A DNA stretch of 41,989 nt from Rugamonas sp. (lineage in GTDB: Bacteria; Pseudomonadota; Gammaproteobacteria; Burkholderiales; Burkholderiaceae_D): contig NZ_JANXMI010000291.1 of assembly GCF_025354735.1 (NCBI RefSeq), positions 1-41,989 of the forward strand, given 5' to 3'. Of the stretch, positions 26,703 through 36,888 are shown piece by piece (the stretch's first letter is position 1; every line of letters starts with the position of its first letter). The position numbers and the translations under genes were made by a program. A model generated the notes under the pieces. That model searched no databases, had not been told where the DNA came from, and saw nothing but the letters and a program-made list of their open reading frames with translations.

Positions 26703-27389
26703 TCAGGGGCCGGTCGGGTAGACCAGCTTTACCTGATGGCTCGCGCCCAATCCAAGATCGGCTTGGCCGAGGTTCGCCATCATGGTGCGCATCAGCGTTT
26801 CGTCGCTGTTGTTGGTGCAGTAATTGAGCGGCACGACCATGCCGTCGTTGACACACAGCGGTGCGGCCGGCGTACTTTCAAACAGCTTTTCGTGGCCCGT
26901 GCCGTTGCCTATGCAGTCGGTTCCGCTTTTGGAAATGAACACCAGATGACCGTCGATGGTGTAGATGCGCTGTCCCGTGAGGCAGCTATTGCCCTCCGGT
27001 AGAGCGGCGAAGGCCGCCACCGGCACTTGCGCGGTAATGGTCACGCTCGATGATGCGCTGTCCAATTTGCCGTCGTTGACCTTCAGCGTCGCGACATAGC
27101 CGCCCGCGATATCGGGCGTGAAGGTCGGCGTGGCGACGTGATAATTTTCCAGCGTGGCGATGCTGCCGGCCGGGCCGGACAGCGTCCACAGATAAGTGAT
27201 GACATCCTGATTGGCATCCGTGCCGCTGCCGGCCAACTGCAGCCGCGTACCGGCATCCACCGTCTGCGCCGGTCCCGCCGTGGCGACCGGCGCCACATTG
27301 GGCGGCGGCTGTTCATCGCCGCCGCCGCCGCACGCGGTCAGCGCCAACATCGACAGGGACGTGGCAAGGTAGGCAGCGCACAGTTTCAT
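26703..27389 (-). CDS. PKD-domain lipoprotein of unknown function
   Basis: A 228-residue protein with a lipoprotein signal (LSMLALTAC followed by GGGG). Next is one PKD-like beta domain (VAPVATAGPAQTVDAGTRLQLAGSGTDANQDVITYLWTLSG to KVNDGKLDSASSSVTI). A C-terminal part contains four or more Cys (NSCLTGQRIY, TDCIGNG, PLCVNDGM, NYCTNN) that could form disulfides. PKD domains usually mediate carbohydrate or protein contacts. The gene follows GH92 by 72 bp on the same strand and may be an accessory of that unit. The C-terminal part was not recognised. Confidence 0.8.
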   Translation of the reverse strand: MKLCAAYLATSLSMLALTACGGGGDEQPPPNVAPVATAGPAQTVDAGTRLQLAGSGTDANQDVITYLWTLSGPAGSIATLENYHVATPTFTPDIAGGYVATLKVNDGKLDSASSSVTITAQVPVAAFAALPEGNSCLTGQRIYTIDGHLVFISKSGTDCIGNGTGHEKLFESTPAAPLCVNDGMVVPLNYCTNNSDETLMRTMMANLGQADLGLGASHQVKLVYPTGP

Positions 27390-27461
27390 GATTATCTTTT
27401 GGTCGTCATTGAAGTAATCAAAAAGATAACATGAATCGGCGCTAACCGCATCGGCCCGCGT

Positions 27462-29789
27462 TCAGTGGCTCGGGTCCGTCGACATCGAGTACGGCGCGTC
27501 GGCCGGCGCCGTCGCGCGCTGCGTGTTCGGCCGGTCCGACATGCCGAAGTCCAGCACCGCGCCCCGCATCAGCGCCGAGTGGCTCAACCAGTTTTTCGAG
27601 TACGGCTTGCCGTTGTACTGGAGCGACTGGACATAGCGCTTGCTGTCGCTGTTGGCCGGCGCGTTGATGGTGACGGTCTTGCCGTTCTCCAGATGCAGGC
27701 TGACCTTCTTGAACAGCGGCGCGCCGATCACGTACTGTTCCACCGCCGGCGTGACCGGATAGAAGCCGAGCGCCGAGAACACATACCAGGCCGAGGTCTG
27801 GCCATTGTCCTCGTCGCCGCAGTAGCCGTCCGGCGTGGCCTTGTACAGGCGGTTCATCGTTTCGCGCACCCAGTACTGCGTCTTCCACGGCGCGCCGGCG
27901 TAATCGTACAGATAGATCATGTGCTGGATGGGCTGGTTGCCGTGCGCGTACTGGCCCATGTTCGCGATCTGCATTTCGCGGATCTCGTGTATCACTTCGC
28001 CGTAGTAGCTCTCGTCGAAGGTGGGCGGCAGCGTGAAGACGCGGTCGAGTTTTTCGACGAATTTTTCGCGGCCGCCCATCAGGTCGACCAGGCCGTTCAC
28101 GTCCTGGAACACGGCCCAGGTGTAGTGCCAGCTGTTGCCCTCCGTGAAAGCGTCGCCCCACTTGAAGGGATTGAACGGCGACTGGAAGCTGCCATCCTTG
28201 TTCTTGCCGCGCATGAGGCCCGTCTCGGGATCGAACAAATTTTTATAGTTCATGGCGCGCTGCGCGTAGATGCCGATTTCCGACTGCGACTTGTGCAGCG
28301 CCTTGCCCAGCTGGTAGATGGCGAAATCGTCGTACGCGTATTCGAGCGTGCGGGCGGCGTTCTCGTTGATCTTCACGTCGTAGGGCACGTAACCGAGTTC
28401 GTTGTAGTAGCCGACGCCGAGGCGGCCGACGGCGCTCATCGGCCCTTCGTTGTCGGCGCCGTGCTTGAGCGCCCGCCACAAGGTTTCGATGTCGTAGCCG
28501 CGCAGTCCCTTGATGTAAGCCTCGGCCACCACCGACGCCGAATTATTCCCTATCATGACGTTGGCGTAGCCTGGGCTCGACCACTCGGGCAGCCAGCCGC
28601 CTTCCTTGAAGTCGTTGACGAGGCCCTGCTGCATCTCCTTGTTGATCGACGGGTACATCAGGTTCAGGAAGGGATAGAGCGCGCGGAAGGTGTCCCAAAA
28701 GCCGGTGCCGGCGAACATATAGCCGGGCAGGATCTGGCCGTTGTAGGGACTCCAGTGCACGACCTGGTTGTTGGCGTTGATCTCGTAGAGTTTATTCGGG
28801 AAGAACAGCATGCGATACAGGCTGGAATAGAAGGTGCGGGTCTGGTCGACGCTGCCGCCTTCGACGCTGATGCGGCTCAGCGTCTGGTTCCACACGGCCT
28901 TGCCTTTTTGCGCCGTGGCGTCGAAGCTGTCGGCGGCCAGTTCACGCTTCAAATTCAGCTCCGCCTGTTCTTCGCTGATGAAGGACGACGCCACCTTCAT
29001 GCCGACCCGTTCACCCTGCGCGGTCTTGAAGCCGACCACCGCGCCGGCGTGGTCGCTGGCGATTTCCATGACGTCGCCGGCCAGCTTGTCGCCGCTCCAG
29101 AGGTGGGTGGACGCGAACGGCTTGTCGAAATAGATCACGAAGTAGTTCTTGAAATTTTTCGGCAGCGGGCCGCGCGCGTAGCGCGTGCTGTAGCCGATGA
29201 TCTTGTGCTCGGCCGGGATCACCTTGACGTAGGAGCCTTTGTCGTAGGCGTCGACGACGACGTAGGCTTCGTCGGTCTTGGGGAAGGTGAAGCGGAACTG
29301 CGCGGCGCGTTCGGTCGGCGCGATTTCCGCCGTCACGTCGGAGTCGGCCAGGTAGACGCTGTAGTAATAGGGCTTGGCCGTTTCGGCCTTGTGCGAAAAC
29401 CAGCTGGCGCGGTCGTCCTGCGTGAAGCGCAACTTGCCGGTGATGGGCATGATGGCGAACTGGCCGTAGTCGTTCATCCACGGCGACGGCTGGTGCGTCT
29501 GTTTGAAGCCGCGGATTTTATCGGCGTCGTAGGTGTAGGCCCAGCCGTCGCCCATCTTGCCGGTCTGCGGCGTCCAGAAGTTCATCCCCCACGGCAGCGC
29601 GATGGTGGGGTAGGTGTTCCCGTTCGACAGATCGGGCTTGCTGGCGGTGCCCATCAGGGGATTGATCCACTCGACCGGGTCGCTGACCTTGCCCACGGTT
29701 TGCGCCGCAGCGGAGAAGGAGGCCAGCGTCAGCGCCATCAAGGCGGCGAGCAGTGGTGGCGTGCGTCGTTGCGCGAACATTCTAATCAT
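27462..29789 (-). CDS. GH92 alpha-mannosidase, exported
   Basis: A 775-residue GH92 enzyme with a signal peptide (LLAALMALTLASFSAAAQ). Family markers run the full length: INPLMGTASKPDLSNGNTYPTIALPWGMNFWTPQTG at the start, FAGTGFWDTFRALYPFLNLMYP, GGWLPEWSSPGY, EGNSWHYTWAVFQDVNGLVDLMGG, and the Ca/catalytic region GYCGDEDNGQTSAWYVFSALGFYPV. GH92 enzymes are calcium-dependent exo-alpha-mannosidases acting on alpha-1,2/1,3/1,4/1,6 linkages. Linkage cannot be read from sequence here. It sits between pullulanase and a PKD lipoprotein on the same strand (81 and 72 bp gaps), which is unexpected in a starch locus. Confidence 0.92.
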   Translation of the reverse strand: MIRMFAQRRTPPLLAALMALTLASFSAAAQTVGKVSDPVEWINPLMGTASKPDLSNGNTYPTIALPWGMNFWTPQTGKMGDGWAYTYDADKIRGFKQTHQPSPWMNDYGQFAIMPITGKLRFTQDDRASWFSHKAETAKPYYYSVYLADSDVTAEIAPTERAAQFRFTFPKTDEAYVVVDAYDKGSYVKVIPAEHKIIGYSTRYARGPLPKNFKNYFVIYFDKPFASTHLWSGDKLAGDVMEIASDHAGAVVGFKTAQGERVGMKVASSFISEEQAELNLKRELAADSFDATAQKGKAVWNQTLSRISVEGGSVDQTRTFYSSLYRMLFFPNKLYEINANNQVVHWSPYNGQILPGYMFAGTGFWDTFRALYPFLNLMYPSINKEMQQGLVNDFKEGGWLPEWSSPGYANVMIGNNSASVVAEAYIKGLRGYDIETLWRALKHGADNEGPMSAVGRLGVGYYNELGYVPYDVKINENAARTLEYAYDDFAIYQLGKALHKSQSEIGIYAQRAMNYKNLFDPETGLMRGKNKDGSFQSPFNPFKWGDAFTEGNSWHYTWAVFQDVNGLVDLMGGREKFVEKLDRVFTLPPTFDESYYGEVIHEIREMQIANMGQYAHGNQPIQHMIYLYDYAGAPWKTQYWVRETMNRLYKATPDGYCGDEDNGQTSAWYVFSALGFYPVTPAVEQYVIGAPLFKKVSLHLENGKTVTINAPANSDSKRYVQSLQYNGKPYSKNWLSHSALMRGAVLDFGMSDRPNTQRATAPADAPYSMSTDPSH

Positions 29790-29870
29790 GGTGTCCAGAC
29801 CGGGGCCGAAAATGGAAACCGAAAAGATAGCACGGAAAGCGACTGTTTATTTTCCCTTCTTTCCCCTTCT

Positions 29871-32672
29871 TTACCTTTCGACGAAGACCACGGTGCTGCG
29901 CGGCGGTACGGTGTAGCCGCCGCTGGCGGCGTCGTAGCGCGCCTGCTGCGCCGGACGCTGGTCGGCCGCGCCGGCCGACGCCTGCACCGGATGCAGATGG
30001 TAGTCGCGGTTTTTTTCTTCGGCCACCGTCACGCTGTGCGCCACCTTGTCGACATTGATTAAATAAGTGAGCGACTTGAAGTTCGCGCCCGCGTAGCCGA
30101 CGCCGTCGAGGTGCGCGACGATCACCGTCGGCACCTGCTCCGGTCCCGTGTTGTAGAAGCGCAGGCGCTGTCGAATGTCGGCGGCGCTGCGCAGCCGGAA
30201 CAGCGTGCTGCTGCGGCGGATCGCCAGCAGGTCGCGGAAGGCGTCGCGCGCAAACGCGATGTCGGCCGGCGCCGGCTTGATGGCGGCGTCGCGCAGCAGC
30301 GGTTTGATGAGCGCGTAGTCCTTGCCGTTGTCGGCGGCCGGCGGCGCGCCGCTGCCATAGTAGTTGTCCTGATAGCTCCAGTCGATGCGGTTGAACCAGT
30401 CGCCCGATTCGAAGCTGTTGCGGTCCAGCGATTTGGATCGCAGGATGTCGAAGCCGGCGTGGAAGTAGGCCACGCCTTGGCTGAAGGCGTTGATGGCGGC
30501 GCCCAGCATCTGCACGCGCGCGCGTTCGGCGCCGCTGGTCGATGGCGGCAGCTTGAAGACGTCGATGTCGAACAGGGTCTGGTTGTCGTGGTTCTCGACG
30601 TAGTTGACGACTTCCCCCGGTTCGCTGGCGTAGCCGGCCGGCTGGCCGCCGTAGTCGATGTCGGCCAGGGTGTGCCGCTCGCCGCGCCAGGTGGTGAGGG
30701 CATAGTCGCGGATCGAGCCGGCCAGGCCCACCTTGACCATGTCGGACGCGTGCAGCAGATCGCTCATCGGACGCGGGCCCGCCTGCGCGTTGGCGTCGTA
30801 CACGAGGCCATTGATGTAGCCCTGCCGCGCAATCAGCTGCTCGCCGGCGTCGCCGGCACCGCCGCCGCGCACGGCGTCGCGCGCGCGGTCGCTGAAGGTG
30901 CCGATGCCGCTGCCATTGAGCGACAGCTGCGACGCCTGCACGAAGCGCGCGCCGTCGGCCACTTCGCCGAAGTTCCAGCCTTCGCCGATCAGGTTGATCG
31001 CTCGGCCGGTGGCGGCGTCGACCCGTGCCCGTAGTTGTTCGACGGCGGCGCGCGGCTGGTGGCCCATCAGGTCGAAGCGGAAGGAATCGATTTTATATTG
31101 CGTGGCCCAGCGCACGGCGGTGTCTATCATCAGCTTGGACATCATCAGGTTTTCGGTGGCCGTGTTGTCGCAGCAGGTCGAGCGTTCGATCGCGCCTTTG
31201 GCGTCGAGCCGATGGTAGTAGCCGGGCACCACGCGGTCGAGCACCGACTGTTCATTCTGGCCGCCGCTCATGGTGTGGTTGTAGACCACGTCCATGCCGA
31301 CCCGCAGGCCGATGCCGTGCAGCGCCGCGACCATCCGGCGGAACTCGATGACGCGGCGCGCGCCGTCGGCGGCGTCGGTGGCGTAGCTGCCTTCGGGCGC
31401 GCCGAAATGATACGGGTCGTAGCCCCAGTTGTAGCAGTCGCCCGCCTGCGTGGCGTGGATCAGCGCCTGCTGCGATTCGCTGTCCGGCGCGGCCGCCGCC
31501 GAGGGCGTCGGCGTGACGCAGCCGTGTTCCGGCACGCTGGCGAAATCGAACACCGGCAGCAGGTGGATGTCGGTGATGCCGGCGCGGCCCAGCGCGGCCA
31601 GGTGGCGCATGCCGTTCGATTGCAGCTCGGTGAAGGCAGCGTACTTGCCGCGATGCGGCGCGCTGACGCTGGCGTCGTTGATGGAAAAGTCGCGCACGTG
31701 CAGTTCGTAGACCGTCATGTCGGTTTGCGCGGCGACCGTGCGCGGCGCCGCTGACTGGTCCCAGCCGGCCGGTTTGAGCGCCGCCGCATTCAGGTCGGCG
31801 ATGTAGCTGCGTTTGGAATCGGTGGTGAGGCTGACGGAATAGGGATCGGTGACGAGGTTGCGCACCAGGCCAGTGTTGGGCGCGTAGACGTCGACGACGA
31901 ACCGGTAATAGCTGCCGCTATCGGCGCGCGCGCTAGTGGACCAGATGCCGGTGTCGGCGTCGAAGCGCATCGGCGCGATGGCGCTGGCGCTGGCGTCGCC
32001 GCTGGCGTAGGTGCAGACCGCCACGTGCTGCGCGGTCGGCGCCCACAGTTTGAATTGTGTTTTGGCTACAGCCTGGGCTCCGGCCTTGGCATGCGCTTTT
32101 GCCTGCATCAGCGTGACGCCGAGGTCCGTGGCCTTGCCGGCGCCGGCATACAGGTCGTCGAGCGCGCCGGCCAGCTGGACGCCGGTGGCGTCGAGCACCG
32201 TGCCGTCGGGCGCTTCCGCGACCAGCATGATTTGCTGTCGGTGCAGTTGCGTCAGCCGGCTGCGGTCGGCCGCGGTGACGGTCAGCACCGGTCCGTCGCC
32301 GACGAACTTGAAGCGGCGCGCCAGATCGAGCGGGATCGCGCCGTTGTCGCGGGTGAGCGCGAGCGCGCCATCGGCGCCGCCGATCTTGGCGCCGTGCGCG
32401 CCGGTGATGGCGCCTTGCGCCGAATAGTACAACTTGAATTGCGCGCCGCCGTCGGCGCCCGGCCATTTGAGCAACTGGCGGTTGAGCCAGTAGGCGCGCG
32501 CATCGCTGGCGGCGGACGCGTGCAGCACGGTGGCGTAGGGGCCGTCGCAGCTGGACAGCGCAATCTCGGACGCGGCGGCGGCGTTCAAACCCGTCAGCGC
32601 CAGTGCGCCGCAGAGGGTGATCGCGGCCCGGAGCCGACGCGGGGCGGGGGTATGCATTCTGCTCAAGCTCAT
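29871..32672 (-). CDS. Pullulanase-type alpha-1,6-glucosidase (GH13), exported
   Basis: A 933-residue debranching enzyme with a signal peptide ([19 protein letters not shown]). N-terminal pullulanase-specific domains are followed by a CBM48-like domain ([16 protein letters not shown]), a GH13 barrel and a C-terminal beta domain. Diagnostic motifs are [11 protein letters not shown] (pullulanase signature), [18 protein letters not shown] (nucleophile Asp), IGEGWNFGE (acid Glu) and VENHDNQTL (third Asp). It should cleave alpha-1,6 branch points of amylopectin, limit dextrins or pullulan. At 32672 GGAG touches the ATG with no spacing, so the ATG at 32657 (MHTPAPRRL) may be the true start. HexR-like boxes lie 12 and 78 bp upstream. 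Confidence 0.92.
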   Translation of the reverse strand: MSLSRMHTPAPRRLRAAITLCGALALTGLNAAAASEIALSSCDGPYATVLHASAASDARAYWLNRQLLKWPGADGGAQFKLYYSAQGAITGAHGAKIGGADGALALTRDNGAIPLDLARRFKFVGDGPVLTVTAADRSRLTQLHRQQIMLVAEAPDGTVLDATGVQLAGALDDLYAGAGKATDLGVTLMQAKAHAKAGAQAVAKTQFKLWAPTAQHVAVCTYASGDASASAIAPMRFDADTGIWSTSARADSGSYYRFVVDVYAPNTGLVRNLVTDPYSVSLTTDSKRSYIADLNAAALKPAGWDQSAAPRTVAAQTDMTVYELHVRDFSINDASVSAPHRGKYAAFTELQSNGMRHLAALGRAGITDIHLLPVFDFASVPEHGCVTPTPSAAAAPDSESQQALIHATQAGDCYNWGYDPYHFGAPEGSYATDAADGARRVIEFRRMVAALHGIGLRVGMDVVYNHTMSGGQNEQSVLDRVVPGYYHRLDAKGAIERSTCCDNTATENLMMSKLMIDTAVRWATQYKIDSFRFDLMGHQPRAAVEQLRARVDAATGRAINLIGEGWNFGEVADGARFVQASQLSLNGSGIGTFSDRARDAVRGGGAGDAGEQLIARQGYINGLVYDANAQAGPRPMSDLLHASDMVKVGLAGSIRDYALTTWRGERHTLADIDYGGQPAGYASEPGEVVNYVENHDNQTLFDIDVFKLPPSTSGAERARVQMLGAAINAFSQGVAYFHAGFDILRSKSLDRNSFESGDWFNRIDWSYQDNYYGSGAPPAADNGKDYALIKPLLRDAAIKPAPADIAFARDAFRDLLAIRRSSTLFRLRSAADIRQRLRFYNTGPEQVPTVIVAHLDGVGYAGANFKSLTYLINVDKVAHSVTVAEEKNRDYHLHPVQASAGAADQRPAQQARYDAASGGYTVPPRSTVVFVER

Positions 32673-32683
32673 CTCCGTTATAT

Positions 32684-32698
32684 GGTAGTGCGGCTACA
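32684..32698. promoter_or_regulatory. HexR-like box upstream of pullulanase gene
   Basis: GGTAGTGCGGCTACA fits the HexR consensus at 10 of 12 positions. It begins 12 bp before the pullulanase start and has the same GTAGT-N3-GCTACA core as the box before the GH13 gene. Confidence 0.5.
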
Positions 32699-32749
32699 TA
32701 AAAATCTGTGCGCACTCTAGCAATCTATGAGCTATGGTAATGTAAATAG

Positions 32750-32764
32750 TGTAGTTTTAATACA
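32750..32764. promoter_or_regulatory. HexR-like box in pullulanase/alpha-glucosidase region
   Basis: TGTAGTTTTAATACA fits TGTARTNNNAYTACA at 11 of 12 positions. Confidence 0.5.
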
Positions 32765-32963
32765 GTGATTATGTATCTTCACGATAGATATGGCTGCGGT
32801 GTGCAATCTGAATGATGAGCACTGGCAGTATTCGATCCTGAATTTCGCAGTTGATATGGTGTCGCCGATCCGATATCGCCAGTAACCATGCAGCGTCGGC
32901 TCTTCAGCGCTTTGCCACATGCGATCCCTTTTCTTGATCTCGATATATTTCCTGCAAAATATG

Positions 32964-32978
32964 TGTAGTTTAGTTACT
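32964..32978. promoter_or_regulatory. HexR-like box upstream of alpha-glucosidase gene
   Basis: TGTAGTTTAGTTACT fits the HexR consensus at 10 of 12 positions and ends 138 bp before the alpha-glucosidase ATG. Confidence 0.4.
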
Positions 32979-33116
32979 TTATTTTGCTTTTTTATTTGTG
33001 CATAAATATCTATCTATTTGATTTTTAAGTGAATTAATGAATTTATCGCGGTTTTTATCGTATTGAAAAAAACACCTCGCTGATGTATATTGTGTACAAA
33101 TTTACCCGGACACATT

Positions 33117-34757
33117 ATGACCCCAGCAACCCAGCCTGTCGCCAGCGCGGCGCCGTGGTGGCGCGAAGCCATCATCTACCAAGTTTATCCACGCAGCTTC
33201 CTGGATAGCAACGGCGATGGCGTCGGCGACTTGCCGGGCATTACGGCGAAACTCGACTACATCGCGGCGCTGGGCGTCGACATCGTCTGGATCTCGCCCT
33301 TCTTCAAGTCGCCGATGAAGGACTTCGGTTACGACGTGTCCGACTACTGCGACGTCGATCCGCTGTTCGGCACGCTGGCCGATTTCGACCGCCTGATCGC
33401 GCGCGCCCACAGCCTGGGCCTGAAGGTCATGATCGACCAGGTGATGTCGCACACGGCCGAGGCCCACCCGTGGTTTGCCGAGAGCCGCGCCAGCCGCGAC
33501 AATCCGAAAGCGGACTGGTATGTCTGGTCCGATCCTCTGCCGGACGGCAATCCGCCGAACAACTGGCTGTCGATTTTCGGCGGCTCGGCCTGGCAGTGGG
33601 ACAGCCGCCGCCGCCAGTATTTCATGCACAACTTCCTGGCCAGCCAGCCGGACATGAATTTCCACCATCCCGACGTGCAGCAGGCCCATCTGGACAGCCT
33701 GCGCTTCTGGCTGGAACGCGGCGTCGACGGCGTGCGCATGGATGCCTGCAACTATCACTTCCACAACCGTACGCTGCACAGCAATCCGCCGGCCGCCCAG
33801 CGCGACAGCACCACCGTCACCGACGTCAATCCCTACGGCATGCAAGCCCACGTCTACGACAAGAGCCAGCCGGAAAATCTGGCTTTCCTGCAAAAGATCC
33901 GCACGCTGCTCAATGAATTCGGCGCCGTCGCCATCGGCGAAGTGGGCGACGACGATTCGCTCGGCGTGATGGCGCAGTACACGGCCGACGGCGATAAGCT
34001 GCACATGGCCTACAGTTTCAACCTGCTGACGCCGGTGAACACGGCCAGGCACATCCGCACGCAGGTGGAGGAATTCGAGCAGCGCGTCAAAGGCGGCTGG
34101 GCTTCCTGGTCCGTCGGCAACCACGACGTGCCGCGCGTGATGACGCGCTGGGGCGGCGCGCACGCGCCGGTCGCGTTCGCCAAGATGGTGCTGGCGATGC
34201 AGTTGTCGCTGAAAGGCACGCCGTGCTTATATCAGGGCGACGAGCTGGCCTACACCGAAGCCGACGTCCCCTATGAATTGCTGCAAGACCCGTACGGCAT
34301 CACGTTCTGGCCGGAGTTCAAGGGCCGCGACGGCTGCCGCACGCCGATGGCGTGGGACGCCGACGCGCCCAACGGCGGCTTCAGCGCCGGCCAGCCGTGG
34401 CTGCCGGTGGCCGCGTCCCACATCGCGGCGGCCGTGTCGGTGCAGGAACGCGATCCGGCGTCGCCGCTGTCGTTCGCGCGCAAGATGATCGCGTGGCGCC
34501 GCACCATGCCGCAGCTGACGCGCGGCGACATCGTTTTCTTCGATGCGCCGGAACCGGTGCTGGCGCTGCGCCGCGACCTGGCCGGCGCGCGCGGCGTGAT
34601 CGCCATCTTCAACCTCGGCGACGCGCCGGTCGCGTTCACGCTGGCGCAGGCGGCGGGGGCGCGGGCGCTGGACGGACACGGCTTGCCGGGCGAGGTCAGC
34701 GGCGACCGGGTCACGCTGCCGGCCTACGGCGGCTGGTTCGGACTGGCCGCGGAATAA
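33117..34757 (+). CDS. Cytoplasmic alpha-glucosidase (GH13)
   Basis: A 546-residue oligo-alpha-glucosidase without signal peptide. Motifs: IIYQVYPRSFLDSNGDGVGDLPGI (GH13 opening with the calcium-like DSNGDGVGD loop), MIDQVMSHT, GVRMDACNYHFHN (nucleophile Asp), AIGEVGDDD (acid Glu) and GNHDVPRVM (third Asp). The pattern fits the GH13_23/GH13_17 exo-alpha-glucosidases that release glucose from maltose and short maltooligosaccharides. The ATG at 33117 fits the family start; only a weak CCCGGA lies upstream. It stands between a regulatory region and a strong terminator, so it is monocistronic, and it supplies glucose to the glucokinase encoded next. Confidence 0.92.
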   Translation: MTPATQPVASAAPWWREAIIYQVYPRSFLDSNGDGVGDLPGITAKLDYIAALGVDIVWISPFFKSPMKDFGYDVSDYCDVDPLFGTLADFDRLIARAHSLGLKVMIDQVMSHTAEAHPWFAESRASRDNPKADWYVWSDPLPDGNPPNNWLSIFGGSAWQWDSRRRQYFMHNFLASQPDMNFHHPDVQQAHLDSLRFWLERGVDGVRMDACNYHFHNRTLHSNPPAAQRDSTTVTDVNPYGMQAHVYDKSQPENLAFLQKIRTLLNEFGAVAIGEVGDDDSLGVMAQYTADGDKLHMAYSFNLLTPVNTARHIRTQVEEFEQRVKGGWASWSVGNHDVPRVMTRWGGAHAPVAFAKMVLAMQLSLKGTPCLYQGDELAYTEADVPYELLQDPYGITFWPEFKGRDGCRTPMAWDADAPNGGFSAGQPWLPVAASHIAAAVSVQERDPASPLSFARKMIAWRRTMPQLTRGDIVFFDAPEPVLALRRDLAGARGVIAIFNLGDAPVAFTLAQAAGARALDGHGLPGEVSGDRVTLPAYGGWFGLAAE

Positions 34758-34766
34758 ATTCAAATG

Positions 34767-34805
34767 AAACCCCATGACACGTCGAGTGCATGGGGTTTCT
34801 TCTTT
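34767..34805 (+). terminator. Intrinsic terminator after alpha-glucosidase gene
   Basis: AAACCCCATG (34767-34776) pairs with CATGGGGTTT (34789-34798), with an inner CAC/GTG pair and a GTCGA loop, followed by TTTCTTCTTT. Confidence 0.85.
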
Positions 34806-34908
34806 CCGCCGCCGATATGCGGTATGCTGCCGCCTCTCGGGGAACTTACCAGAATTCCAATATTGACGCCCGAGCCCACCCGTTGCCACCGTTTAGATTG
34901 AACCGACG

Positions 34909-36786
34909 ATGAAACCAGCCGTAGCCGACCATAAACTGAACCGCAGCGCGTTCGCCGACGGACCTCGACTGCTCGCCGACGTCGGCGCCACCCACGCCCG
35001 CCTCGCCCTGCAAACGGCGCCCGGCGAGTTCCGCGCCGTGAGCGTGCTCAAGTGCGAAGACTACCCCGACATGCTGGCGCTGCTGCGCTCCTATCTGGCC
35101 GACCACAAGGACGTCACGCTCAAGCACGCGGCGCTGGCCGTGGCCAATCCGGTCAGCGGCGACCAGGTGCGGATGACCAACCGCGACTGGGAATTCTCCA
35201 CCGACACCCTGCGCCGCGCACTGGGACTGCACACGCTGCTGGTGGTCAACGACTTCACGGCGCTGGCCATGTCGCTGCCCGGCCTGAAGCCGGCCGACCT
35301 GATGCAGGTCGGCGGCGGCACGCCGGCCAGCAATTCCGTCATCGGCCTGCTGGGACCGGGGACCGGCCTGGGCGTGTCCGGCGTGATCCCGACCGTCGAC
35401 GGTTTCGTGACGCTTGGCTCCGAAGGCGGCCACACCAACTTCGCGCCGGCCGACGAGCGCGAATATGCGATCCTGCAATATGCGTGGCAGACGTGGTCGC
35501 ACGTGTCGACCGAGCGCCTCATTTCCGGCCCCGGCATGGAAATCATCTACCGCGCCATCGCCAAGCGCAACGGCCGCCAGGTGCGCGACCTGAGCTCGCA
35601 GGAAATCATGTCCGGCGCGCTGACCGATAACGATCCGCTGTGCCTGGAAGTGCTGGAATGTTTCTGCGCCATGCTCGGCGGCGCCAGCGCCAACCTGGCC
35701 GTGACGCTGGGCGCTTTCGGCGGCATGTTCATCGGCGGCGGCATCGTGCCGCGCATGGGCGAGTGGTTCGCGTCGTCGCCGTTCCGCTCGCGCTTCGAAT
35801 CGAAAGGGCGCTTCACCAGCTACCTGTCGAATATCCCGACCTACGTCATCACCACGCCCAACCCGGCCTTCTACGGCGTGGCGACCATCTTGTCCGAGCA
35901 CTTGCGCGGACGCAGCGGCGCCAACACGCTGATGGACCGCGTGTTGCATTTGCAGCACGAGCTGACGCCGGCCGAGCAGCGCGTGGCCGCGCTGGTGCTG
36001 GAGCAGCCGCGCCTGGTGCTCAACGAGCCCATCGCCGACATCGCGCGCCTGGCCGAAGTGAGCCAGCCGACCGTGATCCGCTTCTGCCGCTCGCTCGGCT
36101 TCCTCGGCCTGGCCGACTTCAAGCTGAAATTCGCCAGCAGCCTGACCGGCGCGATACCGGTGCGGCACAGCCAGGTGCGCGTCAGCGACAGCACGCACGA
36201 CCTGAGCGCGAAGGTGATCGACAACACCGTCTCGGCCATCCTCAAATTCCGCGACCAGCTCGACGTGCGCTCGCTGGACCGCGCCATCGCGCTGATCGCC
36301 CGGGCCAAGCGCGTGGAGTTTTACGCGATGGGCAATTCGCGCGTGGTGGCGCTCGATGGCCAGCACAAATTCTTCCGCTTCCGCATACCGACTTCCTTGT
36401 ACGGCGATTCCCACCTGTTCACGCTGGCGGCCGAGTTGCTCAAGCCCGGCGACGTGGTGATCGCCATTTCCAATTCCGGCAAGCTGCCCGACCTGCTCGA
36501 CGCCGTCGATGCGGCCAAGGCGGCCGGCGCCGACGTCATCGCCATCACCAGCAGCAATTCGCCGCTGGCCAAGAAGGCCACCGTGTGCCTGGCCGTCGAC
36601 CACAGCGAGGACAGCACGACTTTCCTGTCGATGATTTCGCGCATACTGCAACTGCTGCTGATCGACATCTTGTCGGTCGGCATCTCGCTCGACGCCCAGA
36701 ACGCCGAGCTGGTGCTGGAGCGCAAAGCCGGCCACGGCGGGGAGGGCGAGAGCCGGCGTTTGCTGATTTCGCATCTCGATAGTTAG
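34909..36786 (+). CDS. glk: Bifunctional glucokinase / RpiR-HexR family transcriptional regulator
   Basis: A 625-residue fusion. Residues 1-340 are a bacterial ROK-unrelated Glk-type glucokinase: ATP/phosphate loop LLADVGATHARLAL, VVNDFTALA with the catalytic Asp, GPGTGLGVSG, and SEGGHTNFAP. Residues about 345-625 are an RpiR-type regulator: HTH NEPIADIARLAEVSQPTVIRFCRSLGFLGLADFKLKFASSL, then a SIS sugar-phosphate domain (FYAMGNSRVVALDGQHKFFRFRIP, AISNSGKLPDLL). The regulator half resembles E. coli HexR, which senses the Entner-Doudoroff intermediate KDPG. Such fusions are known in beta-proteobacteria. It phosphorylates glucose and may repress the sugar genes through the HexR-like boxes of this locus (inference). 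Confidence 0.94.
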   Translation: MKPAVADHKLNRSAFADGPRLLADVGATHARLALQTAPGEFRAVSVLKCEDYPDMLALLRSYLADHKDVTLKHAALAVANPVSGDQVRMTNRDWEFSTDTLRRALGLHTLLVVNDFTALAMSLPGLKPADLMQVGGGTPASNSVIGLLGPGTGLGVSGVIPTVDGFVTLGSEGGHTNFAPADEREYAILQYAWQTWSHVSTERLISGPGMEIIYRAIAKRNGRQVRDLSSQEIMSGALTDNDPLCLEVLECFCAMLGGASANLAVTLGAFGGMFIGGGIVPRMGEWFASSPFRSRFESKGRFTSYLSNIPTYVITTPNPAFYGVATILSEHLRGRSGANTLMDRVLHLQHELTPAEQRVAALVLEQPRLVLNEPIADIARLAEVSQPTVIRFCRSLGFLGLADFKLKFASSLTGAIPVRHSQVRVSDSTHDLSAKVIDNTVSAILKFRDQLDVRSLDRAIALIARAKRVEFYAMGNSRVVALDGQHKFFRFRIPTSLYGDSHLFTLAAELLKPGDVVIAISNSGKLPDLLDAVDAAKAAGADVIAITSSNSPLAKKATVCLAVDHSEDSTTFLSMISRILQLLLIDILSVGISLDAQNAELVLERKAGHGGEGESRRLLISHLDS

Positions 36787-36815
36787 AGCGGCGAGGCGGC
36801 AAAAAGTTCAACATC

Positions 36816-36846
36816 AAACCGGAGCCGGGCGCTCCGGTTTTTTTTT
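36816..36846 (+). terminator. Intrinsic terminator after glucokinase-regulator gene
   Basis: A perfect 10-base stem AAACCGGAGC (36816-36825) and GCTCCGGTTT (36831-36840), loop CGGGC, followed by an unbroken T-run to 36846. Confidence 0.92.
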
Positions 36847-36888
36847 CGCCTGTTACAAATAAATAACTTGAACTCCGTCAAAAACAGT

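Larger units (their letters stand above)
32673..33116. promoter_or_regulatory. Divergent AT-rich 444-bp region, pullulanase / alpha-glucosidase
   Basis: No convincing gene. The region is strongly AT-rich compared with its surroundings and contains three HexR-like boxes (32684, 32750, 32964). A 62-codon minus frame (32732-32920) lacks a ribosome site and family resemblance and is not called. Confidence 0.6.

Noticed and set aside
32732..32920. 62-codon minus frame in the pullulanase/alpha-glucosidase region
   Set aside because: No ribosome site or family resemblance, and it lies in a region filled with operator-like sites.
34846..36774. 642-codon minus-strand frame opposite glucokinase-HexR
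   Set aside because: Shadow frame; the plus strand carries clear glucokinase, HTH and SIS motifs.
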